From positions 1-9,486 of the forward strand of contig URQK01000062.1 of the NCBI GenBank assembly GCA_900549975.1: a stretch of 9,486 nt of DNA. The letters are read 5' to 3'. This document shows positions 1 through 7,437 of this stretch, one piece after another. The notes beneath the pieces were generated by a model. That model searched no databases. It worked only from the letters and a program-made list of their open reading frames with translations, and was not told the origin of the DNA. The translations under genes and the position numbers were made by a program. How positions within the stretch are numbered: position 1 is the first letter of the stretch; the number at the start of each line of letters is the position of its first letter. The stretch is from an uncultured Mollicutes bacterium. GTDB lineage: Bacteria > Bacillota_I > Bacilli_A > RFN20 > CAG-826.

Positions 1-560
1 ATTTGATACTTTTAGATATTAGTATGCCTGTTTTAGATGGCATTGCCACCGCTAAAGAAATAAGAAAAATTGATAATCAAGTTATGATTGTGTTTGTAAC
101 ATCACTTGCACAATATGCTATAAATGGTTATGAAGTTAATGCTTTTGATTATATTTTAAAACCAGTTAATTATTATAATTTTTCTTTAACCTTAGAAAGA
201 GTGCTTTCACATTTAAAAGATGACGAGGAATCGATTGTCATCTCATCTAATAAAACTTCAATGAAAAAAATCTCGATTAATAAAATAAAGTATATTGAAA
301 TTAATAATCATAGAATTATATTTCATACGATTGATGGTAATTATGAAACTCATGGTTCATTAAATTATTATGCTGATATTTTAAAAGATTACTATTTTGA
401 ACTATGCAATCGTTGCTATTTAGTTAATTTGGCAATGGTTAGTCAAGTGACGCCAACAAGTGTAGTCGTTGACGGTGAGTCATTAATAATATCAAGACCA
501 AAACGCAAAGAATTTCTTCATACGTTAAATAAATTCATAGCTACTGGCGGTGGAAAATAA
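1..560 (+). CDS. LytTR-family response regulator (AgrA/ComE type), 5'-truncated
   Basis: Cytoplasmic DNA-binding response regulator of a two-component system; the 5' end lies outside the window. The first whole codon is at position 3, and the visible TTG there is internal, not a start, because the phospho-acceptor aspartate of the LLDISMP motif (codon 15-17) normally sits about 50 residues into a receiver domain. The receiver is completed by the VTS threonine/serine switch residue and the KPV lysine (after NAFDYIL). A C-terminal LytTR DNA-binding domain follows, recognisable from IKYIEINNHRIIFHT, the YLVNLAMV segment and the closing SRPKRKEF. LytTR proteins usually bind pairs of ~9-bp direct repeats one or two helical turns apart, and such a pair lies just past the partner kinase gene (1916-1946). 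The gene overlaps the kinase gene by one base (TAATG), so the two are translationally coupled. The family call is firm; target genes are inferred. Confidence 0.93.
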   Translation, partial: LILLDISMPVLDGIATAKEIRKIDNQVMIVFVTSLAQYAINGYEVNAFDYILKPVNYYNFSLTLERVLSHLKDDEESIVISSNKTSMKKISINKIKYIEINNHRIIFHTIDGNYETHGSLNYYADILKDYYFELCNRCYLVNLAMVSQVTPTSVVVDGESLIISRPKRKEFLHTLNKFIATGGGK

Positions 561-1912
561 TGGAAATAACTGAATTATTTGCTTATAAAATTGTTTTCGT
601 TATTGAAATACTTGTTGCTATGCATTTACTTTCTTTTTATCTGCCTAAAAAAAATTATTCAGTAGCAAGATATTTACTTAGTATTGGATTTTGTATTTTG
701 ATTGCGATATTTTTTCCATTATTAAAAAATGTTTCTTATTCTTGGTGGTATTCGTCACTTATGTTTCTTATCTTATTTACTATATGCGCGATATCATTAT
801 ATTTTGTTTACAATGTCTCAATTCAAAATATATTTCTAATTGCTATTACATCTTACACCGCGCAGCATTTAGCGTATCAAGTTTATAACATTTTAATTTC
901 TACTTTAAATTTAAAGGAGAAATTATCGTTTGTTTCTTATGGCGATGCGCCATTAAATGTTTCAATAACGCAAATTAATATAATTTCTTTAGCAATTCTT
1001 ATTATTGTTTATGCCATTATTTATACGATAATATTTGTCATATTTAATGAAAAAATCAACAAAGATGAAACCAAGATATCAAATTTCAGCATTGTACTTA
1101 TTTCAGGATTTGTTTTACTTATCGATATATTGATTAATTCTATCGTCATTTATAACGATAAATTTAAAGGAAGAGAAGTATCAATTATTACTTGTACTTA
1201 TAATATCATTTGTTGCTTGGTAGTAGTGTGCTTATTATTTAGTATTTTAAATATTAAACAATTGAAAACAGAATTGATTGTAACGAGTCAGTTATTAGAT
1301 AAAGCCGAAGAACAGTATAAGCAAAATAAAGAAAATGTGGATCTAATCAATATCAAATGCCATGATTTAAAGCATCAAATTAGAGGGCTAGGTAATAAAG
1401 CAAATATTTCTCAAGACACAGTTAAAGAATTAGAAAATATGATTAGTATTTATGACTCCACTATTAAGACAAATAATGATGCATTAGATCTAATACTTAC
1501 AGAAAAAAGTTTATTATGCCAAAAAAATAAAATTGATCTTAAATGTTATGCTGATTGCTCTAAACTAGGATTTATTAGTGAGTCAGATTTATATTCTCTT
1601 TTTGGTAATATGATTGATAACGCTATTGAAGCTGTTACAAAAATTGAAAATAAAGACAAACGTACAATAAGTTTAATTGTTCGAAATGCTTTATCATGTA
1701 CGTCTATATTTATATCAAACTATTTTGAAGGAAAAATTAGATTAGATCGAAATGGTATGCCGATAACATCTAAACAAAATAAAAATTATCATGGATATGG
1801 ATTAAAATCCATAAAGATGATTGTTGATAAGTACAATGGTGATTTAAAAATAGATGTGAAAGATAACATCTTTATTATCCAAATTTTATTTACTAATTAT
1901 AATGAAAAATAA
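560..1912 (+). CDS. GHKL sensor histidine kinase (AgrC/ComD-like, HPK10 type)
   Basis: Membrane histidine kinase, 450 residues, partner of the LytTR regulator just upstream. The N-terminal ~230 residues hold about seven hydrophobic segments (roughly 10-28, 36-56, 62-85, 88-110, 138-165, 173-195, 206-230), the layout of the peptide-sensing AgrC/ComD group. A polar helical linker (about 233-262) leads to the phosphorylated-histidine motif CHDLKHQI, with His268 the likely phospho-acceptor. The ATPase part has the N box FGNMIDNAIEA (348-358) and the glycine box YHGYGLKSIKMIVDKY starting at 410. Length and motif order are normal, so it looks intact. The ATG shares one base with the regulator stop codon, giving coupled translation. 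The signal it senses cannot be read from the sequence: no AgrD/AgrB or double-glycine ComC gene is adjacent. A peptide ligand is expected from the family only. Confidence 0.93.
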   Translation: MEITELFAYKIVFVIEILVAMHLLSFYLPKKNYSVARYLLSIGFCILIAIFFPLLKNVSYSWWYSSLMFLILFTICAISLYFVYNVSIQNIFLIAITSYTAQHLAYQVYNILISTLNLKEKLSFVSYGDAPLNVSITQINIISLAILIIVYAIIYTIIFVIFNEKINKDETKISNFSIVLISGFVLLIDILINSIVIYNDKFKGREVSIITCTYNIICCLVVVCLLFSILNIKQLKTELIVTSQLLDKAEEQYKQNKENVDLINIKCHDLKHQIRGLGNKANISQDTVKELENMISIYDSTIKTNNDALDLILTEKSLLCQKNKIDLKCYADCSKLGFISESDLYSLFGNMIDNAIEAVTKIENKDKRTISLIVRNALSCTSIFISNYFEGKIRLDRNGMPITSKQNKNYHGYGLKSIKMIVDKYNGDLKIDVKDNIFIIQILFTNYNEK

Positions 1913-1915
1913 TCA

Positions 1916-1946
1916 ACAATTCGCGCTAAGTTGATTACAATTCACG
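1916..1946 (+). promoter_or_regulatory. LytTR/ComE-box-like direct repeat pair (candidate operator)
   Basis: Two 10-bp direct repeats, ACAATTCGCG (1916-1925) and ACAATTCACG (1937-1946), match at 9 of 10 positions and have start-to-start spacing of 21 bp, two helical turns. This is the architecture of LytTR operators (9-bp repeats with a 12-bp spacer), and each 9-mer resembles the pneumococcal ComE box as I recall it (aCAnTTcaG), failing mainly at the last base. The pair sits directly upstream of the peptide gene and downstream of its presumed regulator. A 7-bp inverted repeat (AATCAAC 1911-1917 / GTTGATT 1930-1936) overlaps the left half. It is a competing reading, but it has no T tract. Confidence 0.5.
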
Positions 1947-1963
1947 AAGTACATATTTATAAA
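1935..1963 (+). promoter_or_regulatory. Possible promoter for the peptide operon
   Basis: A TATAAA -10-like hexamer (1958-1963, 5/6 to consensus) lies 17 bp after a poor -35 (TTACAA, 1935-1940) that overlaps the right-hand direct repeat. A weak -35 overlapping an activator site is typical of activated promoters. The region is very AT-rich, so chance matches are easy. TTGATT (1931-1936) with TATTTA (1954-1959) is a weaker alternative. Confidence 0.3.
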
Positions 1964-1965
1964 TA

Positions 1966-2005
1966 AACCGCTTTCAAATTAAATAAACAATGAAAGGGGT
2001 TTTTT
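1966..2005 (+). terminator. Intrinsic-terminator-like hairpin overlapping the next gene's ribosome binding site
   Basis: AACCGCTTTCA (1966-1976) pairs with TGAAAGGGGTT (1991-2001) in 10 of 11 positions, with one G-G mismatch and a 14-nt loop, followed by a T run (2000-2005). It lies 53 nt after the kinase stop codon and probably ends or attenuates the regulator-kinase transcript. The 3' arm contains AAAGGGG (1993-1999), the ribosome binding site of the peptide gene at 2008, so folding would also hide that site. The U tract is short, so read-through is likely. Confidence 0.6.
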
Positions 2006-2007
2006 AT

Positions 2008-2157
2008 ATGGAAAATTATAAAAAATATTATCACCAACCAATGGTGAAAGTAGAAAATTTACTAATAGAAGACATAGTCTTAGCATCCGGCGTTATAAAA
2101 TCAGATGGTACTTATGACATTTATGATAAAAATTTTAATGCTGATGACACACTCTAA
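2008..2157 (+). CDS. 49-residue peptide, function unknown
   Basis: Small gene encoding 49 residues, beginning MENYKKYYHQPMVKVENLL and ending NADDTL. AAAGGGG (1993-1999) lies 8 nt before the ATG, and the stop codon TAA is embedded in the AAGGAGG (2156-2162) that serves the next gene, 13 nt from stop to the next ATG. That packing supports real, coupled translation. The peptide has a basic/aromatic N-terminus, an amphipathic middle (VKVENLLIEDIVLASG, about residues 13-28) and an acidic, polar tail. There is no signal peptide, cysteine, double-glycine leader or membrane segment, so it is not a classical AgrD or ComC pheromone. From memory, it resembles unnamed short proteins of gut Firmicutes with a Pro near residue 10 and an acidic-hydrophobic-SG motif about 15 residues later. 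As first gene after the LytTR-like operator it could be a signal or export-linked peptide, a modified-peptide precursor, or a regulator of the operon; none of these is shown. Confidence 0.75.
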   Translation: MENYKKYYHQPMVKVENLLIEDIVLASGVIKSDGTYDIYDKNFNADDTL

Positions 2158-2162
2158 GGAGG
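2156..2162 (+). promoter_or_regulatory. Ribosome binding site fused to the peptide stop codon
   Basis: A perfect AAGGAGG lies 7 nt before the ATG at 2170. Its first two bases are the last two of the peptide's TAA stop, so a ribosome finishing the peptide is placed directly on the next start. This fixes the start of the 740-residue protein. Confidence 0.85.
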
Positions 2163-2169
2163 TATAAAC

Positions 2170-4392
2170 ATGAAAAAGAAAATATTATTTAGCGTGGCTT
2201 TAGCTAGTTTAGTTCTTGGTAGTGGTATTGTTTCTTTAAGTAACGAAAAAGAAAACTTAAAAGATTTTGCTTATGATACTTTTAATGTCACTAAAGGTGT
2301 AAGCATTAAAAATGCTAGAAGAACTAATCAAAGTGTTGAAAATTCGACAATTTATGCTCAAGTTGCAACTAAAGATGGTGTTGATTATTTAAGATTCGCT
2401 ACCGCTATTAGAGGAGATATAAATAGTGTTAGTTATAATCGTACAATTGTCGCAACAGGAGCATCAAAAGATAAAACTATTACCACAGTTTATAAAAGCA
2501 TTAGTGCAAAAAACAGTGAAAGTGCAGAAGCATTATCTGTTTTTTATACTGAAAATGGTTCACTTACTGATTTAGCTTTATCTTCAACGAAAGATTTCTA
2601 TTGGGCTTGTTTTACAATCGCTTTTGAAACAGAAACATATAAAGAAAGTGATTTAAATATCAGTGTTACTGTTAATGGCAACGTAGTTGCTAGTAGAACA
2701 ACATCTTTATATCGTGTAAAAAATTATTATGAAGATCAAAATGTTAAGCTAGGTACTTTTTTAAGTAAAAGTAATAACAATAGTGTTGATGCTAAACTTG
2801 TTAGTCCATCTAGCGGAATTAAAGACGGATCTTATAAAATTCCACGTGGCGCAGCAAGTGATGGAGAATATGCTTATTATCCGCTTAATGTTATGGGTTC
2901 TAGAACATCAAAAATTATTAAATGCAATTTCTTAACTAACAGTATTGTAAAAGAAAGTGAAGTTATTAATTTAACATCAATTGATAAAGGTGAATGGTCT
3001 CAAACTGCTGGAAATTTATTTATCTACAAAGATTATATTTATCAAATTATGCGAGATGGTTCGTTTAAAGTATTTAATAAAGATTTAGTAGAAATGAATT
3101 TAGAAAATAAATTAAGTCTTTCTTTACCATCTAGAACAATTTATGACGTTGAATATAATGCAAAATTAAATAAATTTGTCATCGCTACAAAAGACAAAAA
3201 AGTATATTTTGCTAATGAAAATGATGGAAAGATTATTGTTGATAACACACAACATTCTATAAGTTTAGCTGATGGATTTACATTTAATGACATAACATCC
3301 GATGATAAATATATTTATGTTATTGGTGGAAAAGACAATGTAACTCAAGCATGTATTTATGTTTATGACTGGAATGGTAATTATGTTACTAAAGTAATTA
3401 CTAATGCTACGAATGAAAAATTTACATCAGATGTAAATATTCAAGGAATGATAATTCATAACAATCATTATTATATTTCTCTTTCTAGATATGGTAATGA
3501 AGGCTTACTTATTTATGAATTATTATTTAAACAAACTAGCAGTATTGAATCTAAATATACTTTTGATGAAGCTGTTGAGTATATGAACTTAGCAAATAAA
3601 TCGGAAGAAGATATAGTTGTCGCTAATTATAAACAATTAAATGAAACACAACTTATGGAAAAAATTAAAGTAGAAGATAAAGACATGGAATTCTTTTCAT
3701 TAAGAGGAGCGGCAAGTGATGATAATTATCTTTACTTACCTTTAACTAATAATGGTGCACAAAAAATGATAATTGCAAAATATGACTTAGTGGCTAACAA
3801 AGTCGTTAAGTATTCTGACGTCCTTGTACTTGGCGAAAAGCAATCTTGGGGTAAAAATCCAGGAAATCTATTTATAGTAAATAATACAATTTATGTAGTT
3901 AAAAAAGATGGCTTATTAGCACTAAATAAGGATTTGAATAGTGTCGAAAACACACTAAGTATTGATTTTGGTAAGGCAGCAGGCAATTTACTTTCTATTC
4001 AATATAACGAGAAATTAAATAAATTTGCAATTTTAGATGGATCATACAATTTGTATTTTGCTGAAAATGGAAAAGCAACGACTTATGTTACTAAGTTAAG
4101 CGTTAGTTCCTTTGCTAAAGCCATTGAAAGCCTTTCTTCTACAGACAAATACATTTATAGTATTGCTGCAAAAGATGGATTATCGGGTGCTGAAATAAAT
4201 GTACTAGATTGGAACGGCAATGTTATAAGAAACAAAGTGAAATTTAGTGGTAGCGTCGAATCAAAATGGTTTGTTAATAATGCTTATAATGTACAAAATA
4301 TCATTGTTAATGGTTGCAAAACATATGTATTAGGCTTGAATTTCGGTGGAACAAAAGGTGCATATATATTTGAAACCACTTTTGGATTTTAG
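2170..4392 (+). CDS. Secreted protein with two tandem propeller-like repeats
   Basis: Secreted protein of 740 residues and unknown function. The N-terminus (MKKKILFSVALASLVLGSG) is a clear Sec signal sequence without a lipobox cysteine, and there is no LPxTG motif or C-terminal anchor, so release or non-covalent wall attachment is expected. Residues about 40-195 form a Ser/Thr/Asn-rich beta domain (DYLRFATAIRG near 70-80) that I cannot assign. Residues 219-453 and 505-738 are a diverged internal duplication, offset by 280-286 residues, with matched motifs: RGAASD (226, 512), a Trp plus GNLF (276, 560), YNxKLNKF (329, 612), DKYIY, DWNGN (400, 680) and an IYE/IFE ending. Repeated short beta motifs with DKYIY/DWNGN suggest two beta-propeller-like folds, perhaps binding glycans or protein ligands. 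It is the second gene of the peptide-GH3 operon, and it is followed 24 nt later by the GH3 gene. Confidence 0.85.
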   Translation: MKKKILFSVALASLVLGSGIVSLSNEKENLKDFAYDTFNVTKGVSIKNARRTNQSVENSTIYAQVATKDGVDYLRFATAIRGDINSVSYNRTIVATGASKDKTITTVYKSISAKNSESAEALSVFYTENGSLTDLALSSTKDFYWACFTIAFETETYKESDLNISVTVNGNVVASRTTSLYRVKNYYEDQNVKLGTFLSKSNNNSVDAKLVSPSSGIKDGSYKIPRGAASDGEYAYYPLNVMGSRTSKIIKCNFLTNSIVKESEVINLTSIDKGEWSQTAGNLFIYKDYIYQIMRDGSFKVFNKDLVEMNLENKLSLSLPSRTIYDVEYNAKLNKFVIATKDKKVYFANENDGKIIVDNTQHSISLADGFTFNDITSDDKYIYVIGGKDNVTQACIYVYDWNGNYVTKVITNATNEKFTSDVNIQGMIIHNNHYYISLSRYGNEGLLIYELLFKQTSSIESKYTFDEAVEYMNLANKSEEDIVVANYKQLNETQLMEKIKVEDKDMEFFSLRGAASDDNYLYLPLTNNGAQKMIIAKYDLVANKVVKYSDVLVLGEKQSWGKNPGNLFIVNNTIYVVKKDGLLALNKDLNSVENTLSIDFGKAAGNLLSIQYNEKLNKFAILDGSYNLYFAENGKATTYVTKLSVSSFAKAIESLSSTDKYIYSIAAKDGLSGAEINVLDWNGNVIRNKVKFSGSVESKWFVNNAYNVQNIIVNGCKTYVLGLNFGGTKGAYIFETTFGF
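2824..3528 (+). repeat. Internal protein repeat 1 of the secreted protein
   Basis: Codons 219-453, the first copy of a ~235-residue module that recurs at 3682-4383. Shared landmarks occur in the same order: RGAASD, W..xxGNLF, DG-x-NKDL, YNAKLNKF, DKYIY, DWNGN and the closing IYE..F. Similarity is visible at the protein level; the DNA has diverged, so this is an old duplication. Confidence 0.75.
3682..4383 (+). repeat. Internal protein repeat 2 of the secreted protein
   Basis: Codons 505-738, the second copy of the module seen at 2824-3528. RGAASD is at residue 512, WGKNPGNLF at 560, YNEKLNKF at 612 and DWNGN at 680; it ends IFETTF right at the C-terminus. About 50 residues of charged, helical-looking linker (454-504) separate the copies. 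Confidence 0.75.
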
Positions 4393-4416
4393 TAAAATTA
4401 AAATGGAGTTAAAAAA

Positions 4417-7400
4417 ATGAAAAAAAGAGTTAAATTAATCGTTAATTTCGCGGGAATGATTGTTCTTGCATCAGCAACAGTCATTGGAAATGTAGTGTGT
4501 AATATCTTCGAATCACAAATTAATAGTTATTTGTGTCCGCCAATTTCTAATAACAAAAGTAATTCCACTGAGAGCGCTAGTGGGGAAGACTTAGTAAAAG
4601 AAATTGTAATGGAAGGTGCGGTATTAGCCAAAAATAATGGAGTATTACCATTAAGTAAATCCGACAATAATAAAATAAATATTTTTGGATGGAGTGTTAC
4701 TGACTGGGTTATGGCTGGTGGAGGATCAGGTACTGTTTCTCCAAAAGATAATGATTGGAATAATACAGTTGATTTATTAAAAGCTTTTGATTTATATGAA
4801 TATGGAGTTAGTTATAATCAAGACTTAATAGATGCTTATTCTAAATTCCATAAACCTGTCCGTAATGTAGGCTTTGGACAAAGTGGACAAAGAGGCAGAA
4901 CTAATATTTTTGAACCAAAACTAACTGATAAATCTGTATATAGTGATGAACTATTAGAAAATGCTAAAAATTATTCAGATACGGCTTTATTTGTTATTTC
5001 TAGAACGGGTCATGAATCAACAGACGTGAGTCCGGATTATATTAAAGTTACAAATACTGAAAAAGAAATGCTTACTTATTTAGGTGAGAATTATAAAAAT
5101 GTCATTGTTTTAATTAATGCTTGTAACACAATGGTTCTTGATTTTATTGATACCATTCCTGGTATTGATGCTTGCTTAGTTGTGGGCGCAACTGGAACAC
5201 ATGGTGCTAGAGCAATACCTTATTTATTATATGGTGATAATAGTCCTTCGGGTCATTTTGCCGATACTTATGCTTATGAGTTAGAAAGTAACGTTAATTA
5301 TGATTATATTACTAATATTGGAAAATATACTAATGCTAATGAATATTTAGGCGACTTAGCGACTAAAAGCGATGCCTATATGGATTTTGTTGAAGGTATA
5401 TATGTTGGTTACAAATGGTATGAAACTGCTGATAAAGAAGGCATTTGGAATAATGCTAAATACACTCGTAAAGTATTAGACGGAGAAGGACAAGAAGTTA
5501 CTTTAAAAGGGTATGATAGTGTTGTTCAATATCCATTTGGCTATGGCTTGTCATATACAAAATTTGAATGGAGTAATCCAGTAATTACTGTTAAAGATAA
5601 AAACGGAAAAGAAATAACTAACGGAACATTTACTGATGAAAGTAAAATTACTATTGATGTCACAGTGAAAAACATTGGAGAAGCTGCTGGTAAAGATGTT
5701 GTTCAAGTTTATTTAACTGCACCATATAAAGATGGACAAATCGAGAAATCTTATGTTAGTTTAGTGGGTTATGAAAAAACTATTAAGTTAGAACCACAAA
5801 GCGAACAAAAAGTAAGTATTGAAATTGATCCTAATGATTTTACTTCTTACGATTGCTATGATAAAAATGAAAATAAATTTAAAGGATATGAATTAGAAAG
5901 TGGAGATTATGAACTTAAATTAATGACTGATTCACATCATTTAAAAGAAATGTCTAAAAATACTTTTGCTTTAAAAGTAGAAGATACGATTAAAATTAGT
6001 AAGGATAAAGTAACAGGTGTAGAAGTAAGTAACAAATTTACTTATCCAACTGCCTATGATGGATATTCTTTAGATGGTAATAATGGCGATGAAAATGCTA
6101 ATATTCCATTTATTTCTAGAAATAATCTTCCTGATCCTTATGAATTCAAAAGAGGCGAAAACCGTAAGATTACCGCTAGTATTGCTAAAAAAGTAAAAAT
6201 CACTCAAGAACTAGGCGATGAATGGGATAACGCCACCATGGACGTATTTGGCAAAGAAATTGACCAAACTAAAGAAAAATGGGGTCAAACAAATACTTCT
6301 TACAAATTAGCGGAAAACGGACGTATTACCGAATTGGGTTATGAATTAGGGAAAAATTATGATGATGCAAGATGGGATGAATTATTAAATCAATTAAAGA
6401 TTGGTTCTGCAACTAACTTAGTAGGTAATGGTTATTCAATTACAAAAATTAACGAAATTGGTTTACCAAGTTTATCAGCATACGATGGACCACTTCAAAT
6501 TAAAGGATATAACCCAGGTGTTGATGGAAAAGTTGGTAATGGTTATACATCTAACACAGTATTGGCTCAAACATTTAACAAAAAATTAGCGTTAGAATGG
6601 GGCGTTTCTTATGGCACAGATTGCGTTAATTTAAATGTTGCTAGTGCTTGGGCACCAGGAACAAATATTCATCGTACCCCAATTGGTGGACGTAACTTTG
6701 AATATTATAGTGAGGATCCATTCTTGTCATCAACTACTGCAGTTAACGCTATTATTGGCTTACAAAGAACGGGTACTTTCCCTTATTTAAAACATTTTGC
6801 TTTAAATCCAACCGAAAATCACCGTAACTATTTATATAACTGGTGCACGGAACAAACATTAAGAGAAACATATTTAAAATCTTTCCAAAAAGCAATTGAA
6901 GTTGCCGATTGTATGGGACTTATGACTTCTTATGGAAGAATTGGAATTTGTTATACTGGCGGTAGCGAAGCTCTTATTGAAGGAGTTGCGCGCCAAGAAT
7001 GGGGCTTTAAAGGTGTAATAGTAACTGACTATTCTTACGATAATAAGTTTATGAATATTGATCATGGTTTACGTGCTGGTAATGACTTAGGTATGGGCTC
7101 AAAACTTAATTATATGGGTGCAGATTATAGCTTTAATTATAGTGATAGTGCAACACCAAGAATTCAAAAGCAACTTAAAAAAGCTGTTAAACATGCATGC
7201 TTCGCTTATGCACATACACAACTAATTAATAAAAATTGGAATGAGTATATTAAAGATCATCCAGATGAAGGTAAGACTATTGATAGTGCTGTTATCATTG
7301 ATTCTTGGAACTGGTGGAAGCCAACTATTGTTGCATTTGATATTATGCTTGGATGTGGCATAGCTATTTGGGCTTATGAAACAATTCGTAAAAAAAGTTG

Positions 7401-7437
7401 GTTTGAAGATAATAAGGAGGATAACACAAATGAATAA
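4417..7437 (+). CDS. Glycoside hydrolase family 3 with permuted domains, membrane-anchored at both ends
   Basis: Predicted cell-surface retaining beta-glycosidase (beta-glucosidase-like), 1006 residues. The domain order is reversed relative to usual GH3 enzymes. After a hydrophobic N-terminal segment (about 8-30) comes the alpha/beta sandwich (about 55-370, starting EIVMEGAVLAKNNGVLPL), then the fibronectin-III-like domain (YPFGYGLSYTKF from 372; to about 510), then the TIM-barrel (about 600-950). Barrel motifs are DGP (690-692), GGRNFEYYSEDP (757-768), KHFALNPTENHR (792-803) and GVIVTDYSYD with Asp871 as likely nucleophile. ISRTGHESTD places Glu200 as likely acid/base in the sandwich domain. 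A second hydrophobic segment (about 969-989) follows the barrel. The same permuted order is known in GH3 beta-glucosidases of Ruminococcus albus and Butyrivibrio fibrisolvens. GGAG (4405-4408) sits 8 nt before the ATG. Its last 8 bases overlap the next gene. Substrate cannot be read from sequence. Confidence 0.93.
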   Translation: MKKRVKLIVNFAGMIVLASATVIGNVVCNIFESQINSYLCPPISNNKSNSTESASGEDLVKEIVMEGAVLAKNNGVLPLSKSDNNKINIFGWSVTDWVMAGGGSGTVSPKDNDWNNTVDLLKAFDLYEYGVSYNQDLIDAYSKFHKPVRNVGFGQSGQRGRTNIFEPKLTDKSVYSDELLENAKNYSDTALFVISRTGHESTDVSPDYIKVTNTEKEMLTYLGENYKNVIVLINACNTMVLDFIDTIPGIDACLVVGATGTHGARAIPYLLYGDNSPSGHFADTYAYELESNVNYDYITNIGKYTNANEYLGDLATKSDAYMDFVEGIYVGYKWYETADKEGIWNNAKYTRKVLDGEGQEVTLKGYDSVVQYPFGYGLSYTKFEWSNPVITVKDKNGKEITNGTFTDESKITIDVTVKNIGEAAGKDVVQVYLTAPYKDGQIEKSYVSLVGYEKTIKLEPQSEQKVSIEIDPNDFTSYDCYDKNENKFKGYELESGDYELKLMTDSHHLKEMSKNTFALKVEDTIKISKDKVTGVEVSNKFTYPTAYDGYSLDGNNGDENANIPFISRNNLPDPYEFKRGENRKITASIAKKVKITQELGDEWDNATMDVFGKEIDQTKEKWGQTNTSYKLAENGRITELGYELGKNYDDARWDELLNQLKIGSATNLVGNGYSITKINEIGLPSLSAYDGPLQIKGYNPGVDGKVGNGYTSNTVLAQTFNKKLALEWGVSYGTDCVNLNVASAWAPGTNIHRTPIGGRNFEYYSEDPFLSSTTAVNAIIGLQRTGTFPYLKHFALNPTENHRNYLYNWCTEQTLRETYLKSFQKAIEVADCMGLMTSYGRIGICYTGGSEALIEGVARQEWGFKGVIVTDYSYDNKFMNIDHGLRAGNDLGMGSKLNYMGADYSFNYSDSATPRIQKQLKKAVKHACFAYAHTQLINKNWNEYIKDHPDEGKTIDSAVIIDSWNWWKPTIVAFDIMLGCGIAIWAYETIRKKSWFEDNKEDNTNE
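7414..7420 (+). promoter_or_regulatory. Ribosome binding site that decides the start at 7430
   Basis: AAGGAGG inside the 3' end of the GH3 gene, 9 nt before the ATG at 7430. It favours this start over an in-frame ATG at 7376, which would overlap the GH3 gene by 62 bases, has no such site, and would put 18 extra residues before the natural N-terminal membrane segment. Confidence 0.85.

Noticed and set aside
691..888. Overlapping open frame inside the kinase gene
   Set aside because: It is a hydrophobic out-of-frame shadow of the membrane segments with no ribosome binding site.
1911..1936. 7-bp inverted repeat AATCAAC / GTTGATT right after the kinase stop as a terminator
   Set aside because: There is no T run after it and the stem is short and AT-rich. 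A better terminator-like hairpin lies at 1966-2005. It may still be part of an operator.
2008..2157. Reading the small peptide as an AgrD- or ComC-type pheromone precursor
   Set aside because: It has no cysteine for a thiolactone ring, no double-glycine leader, and no AgrB or peptidase-exporter gene nearby. Only its position suggests a signalling role.
4393..4416. Separate promoter between the secreted protein and GH3 genes
   Set aside because: Only 24 nt, filled by the ribosome binding site and A runs; co-transcription is simpler.
6874..7065. Antisense open frame inside the GH3 barrel
   Set aside because: It covers conserved catalytic codons on the opposite strand, has no ribosome binding site or recognisable features, and is best explained as chance.
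7376..7429. Upstream in-frame ATG at 7376 as start of the Ig-like protein
   Set aside because: It lies inside the GH3 gene without a ribosome binding site, while AAGGAGG sits 9 nt before the ATG at 7430, which starts directly ahead of the membrane segment.
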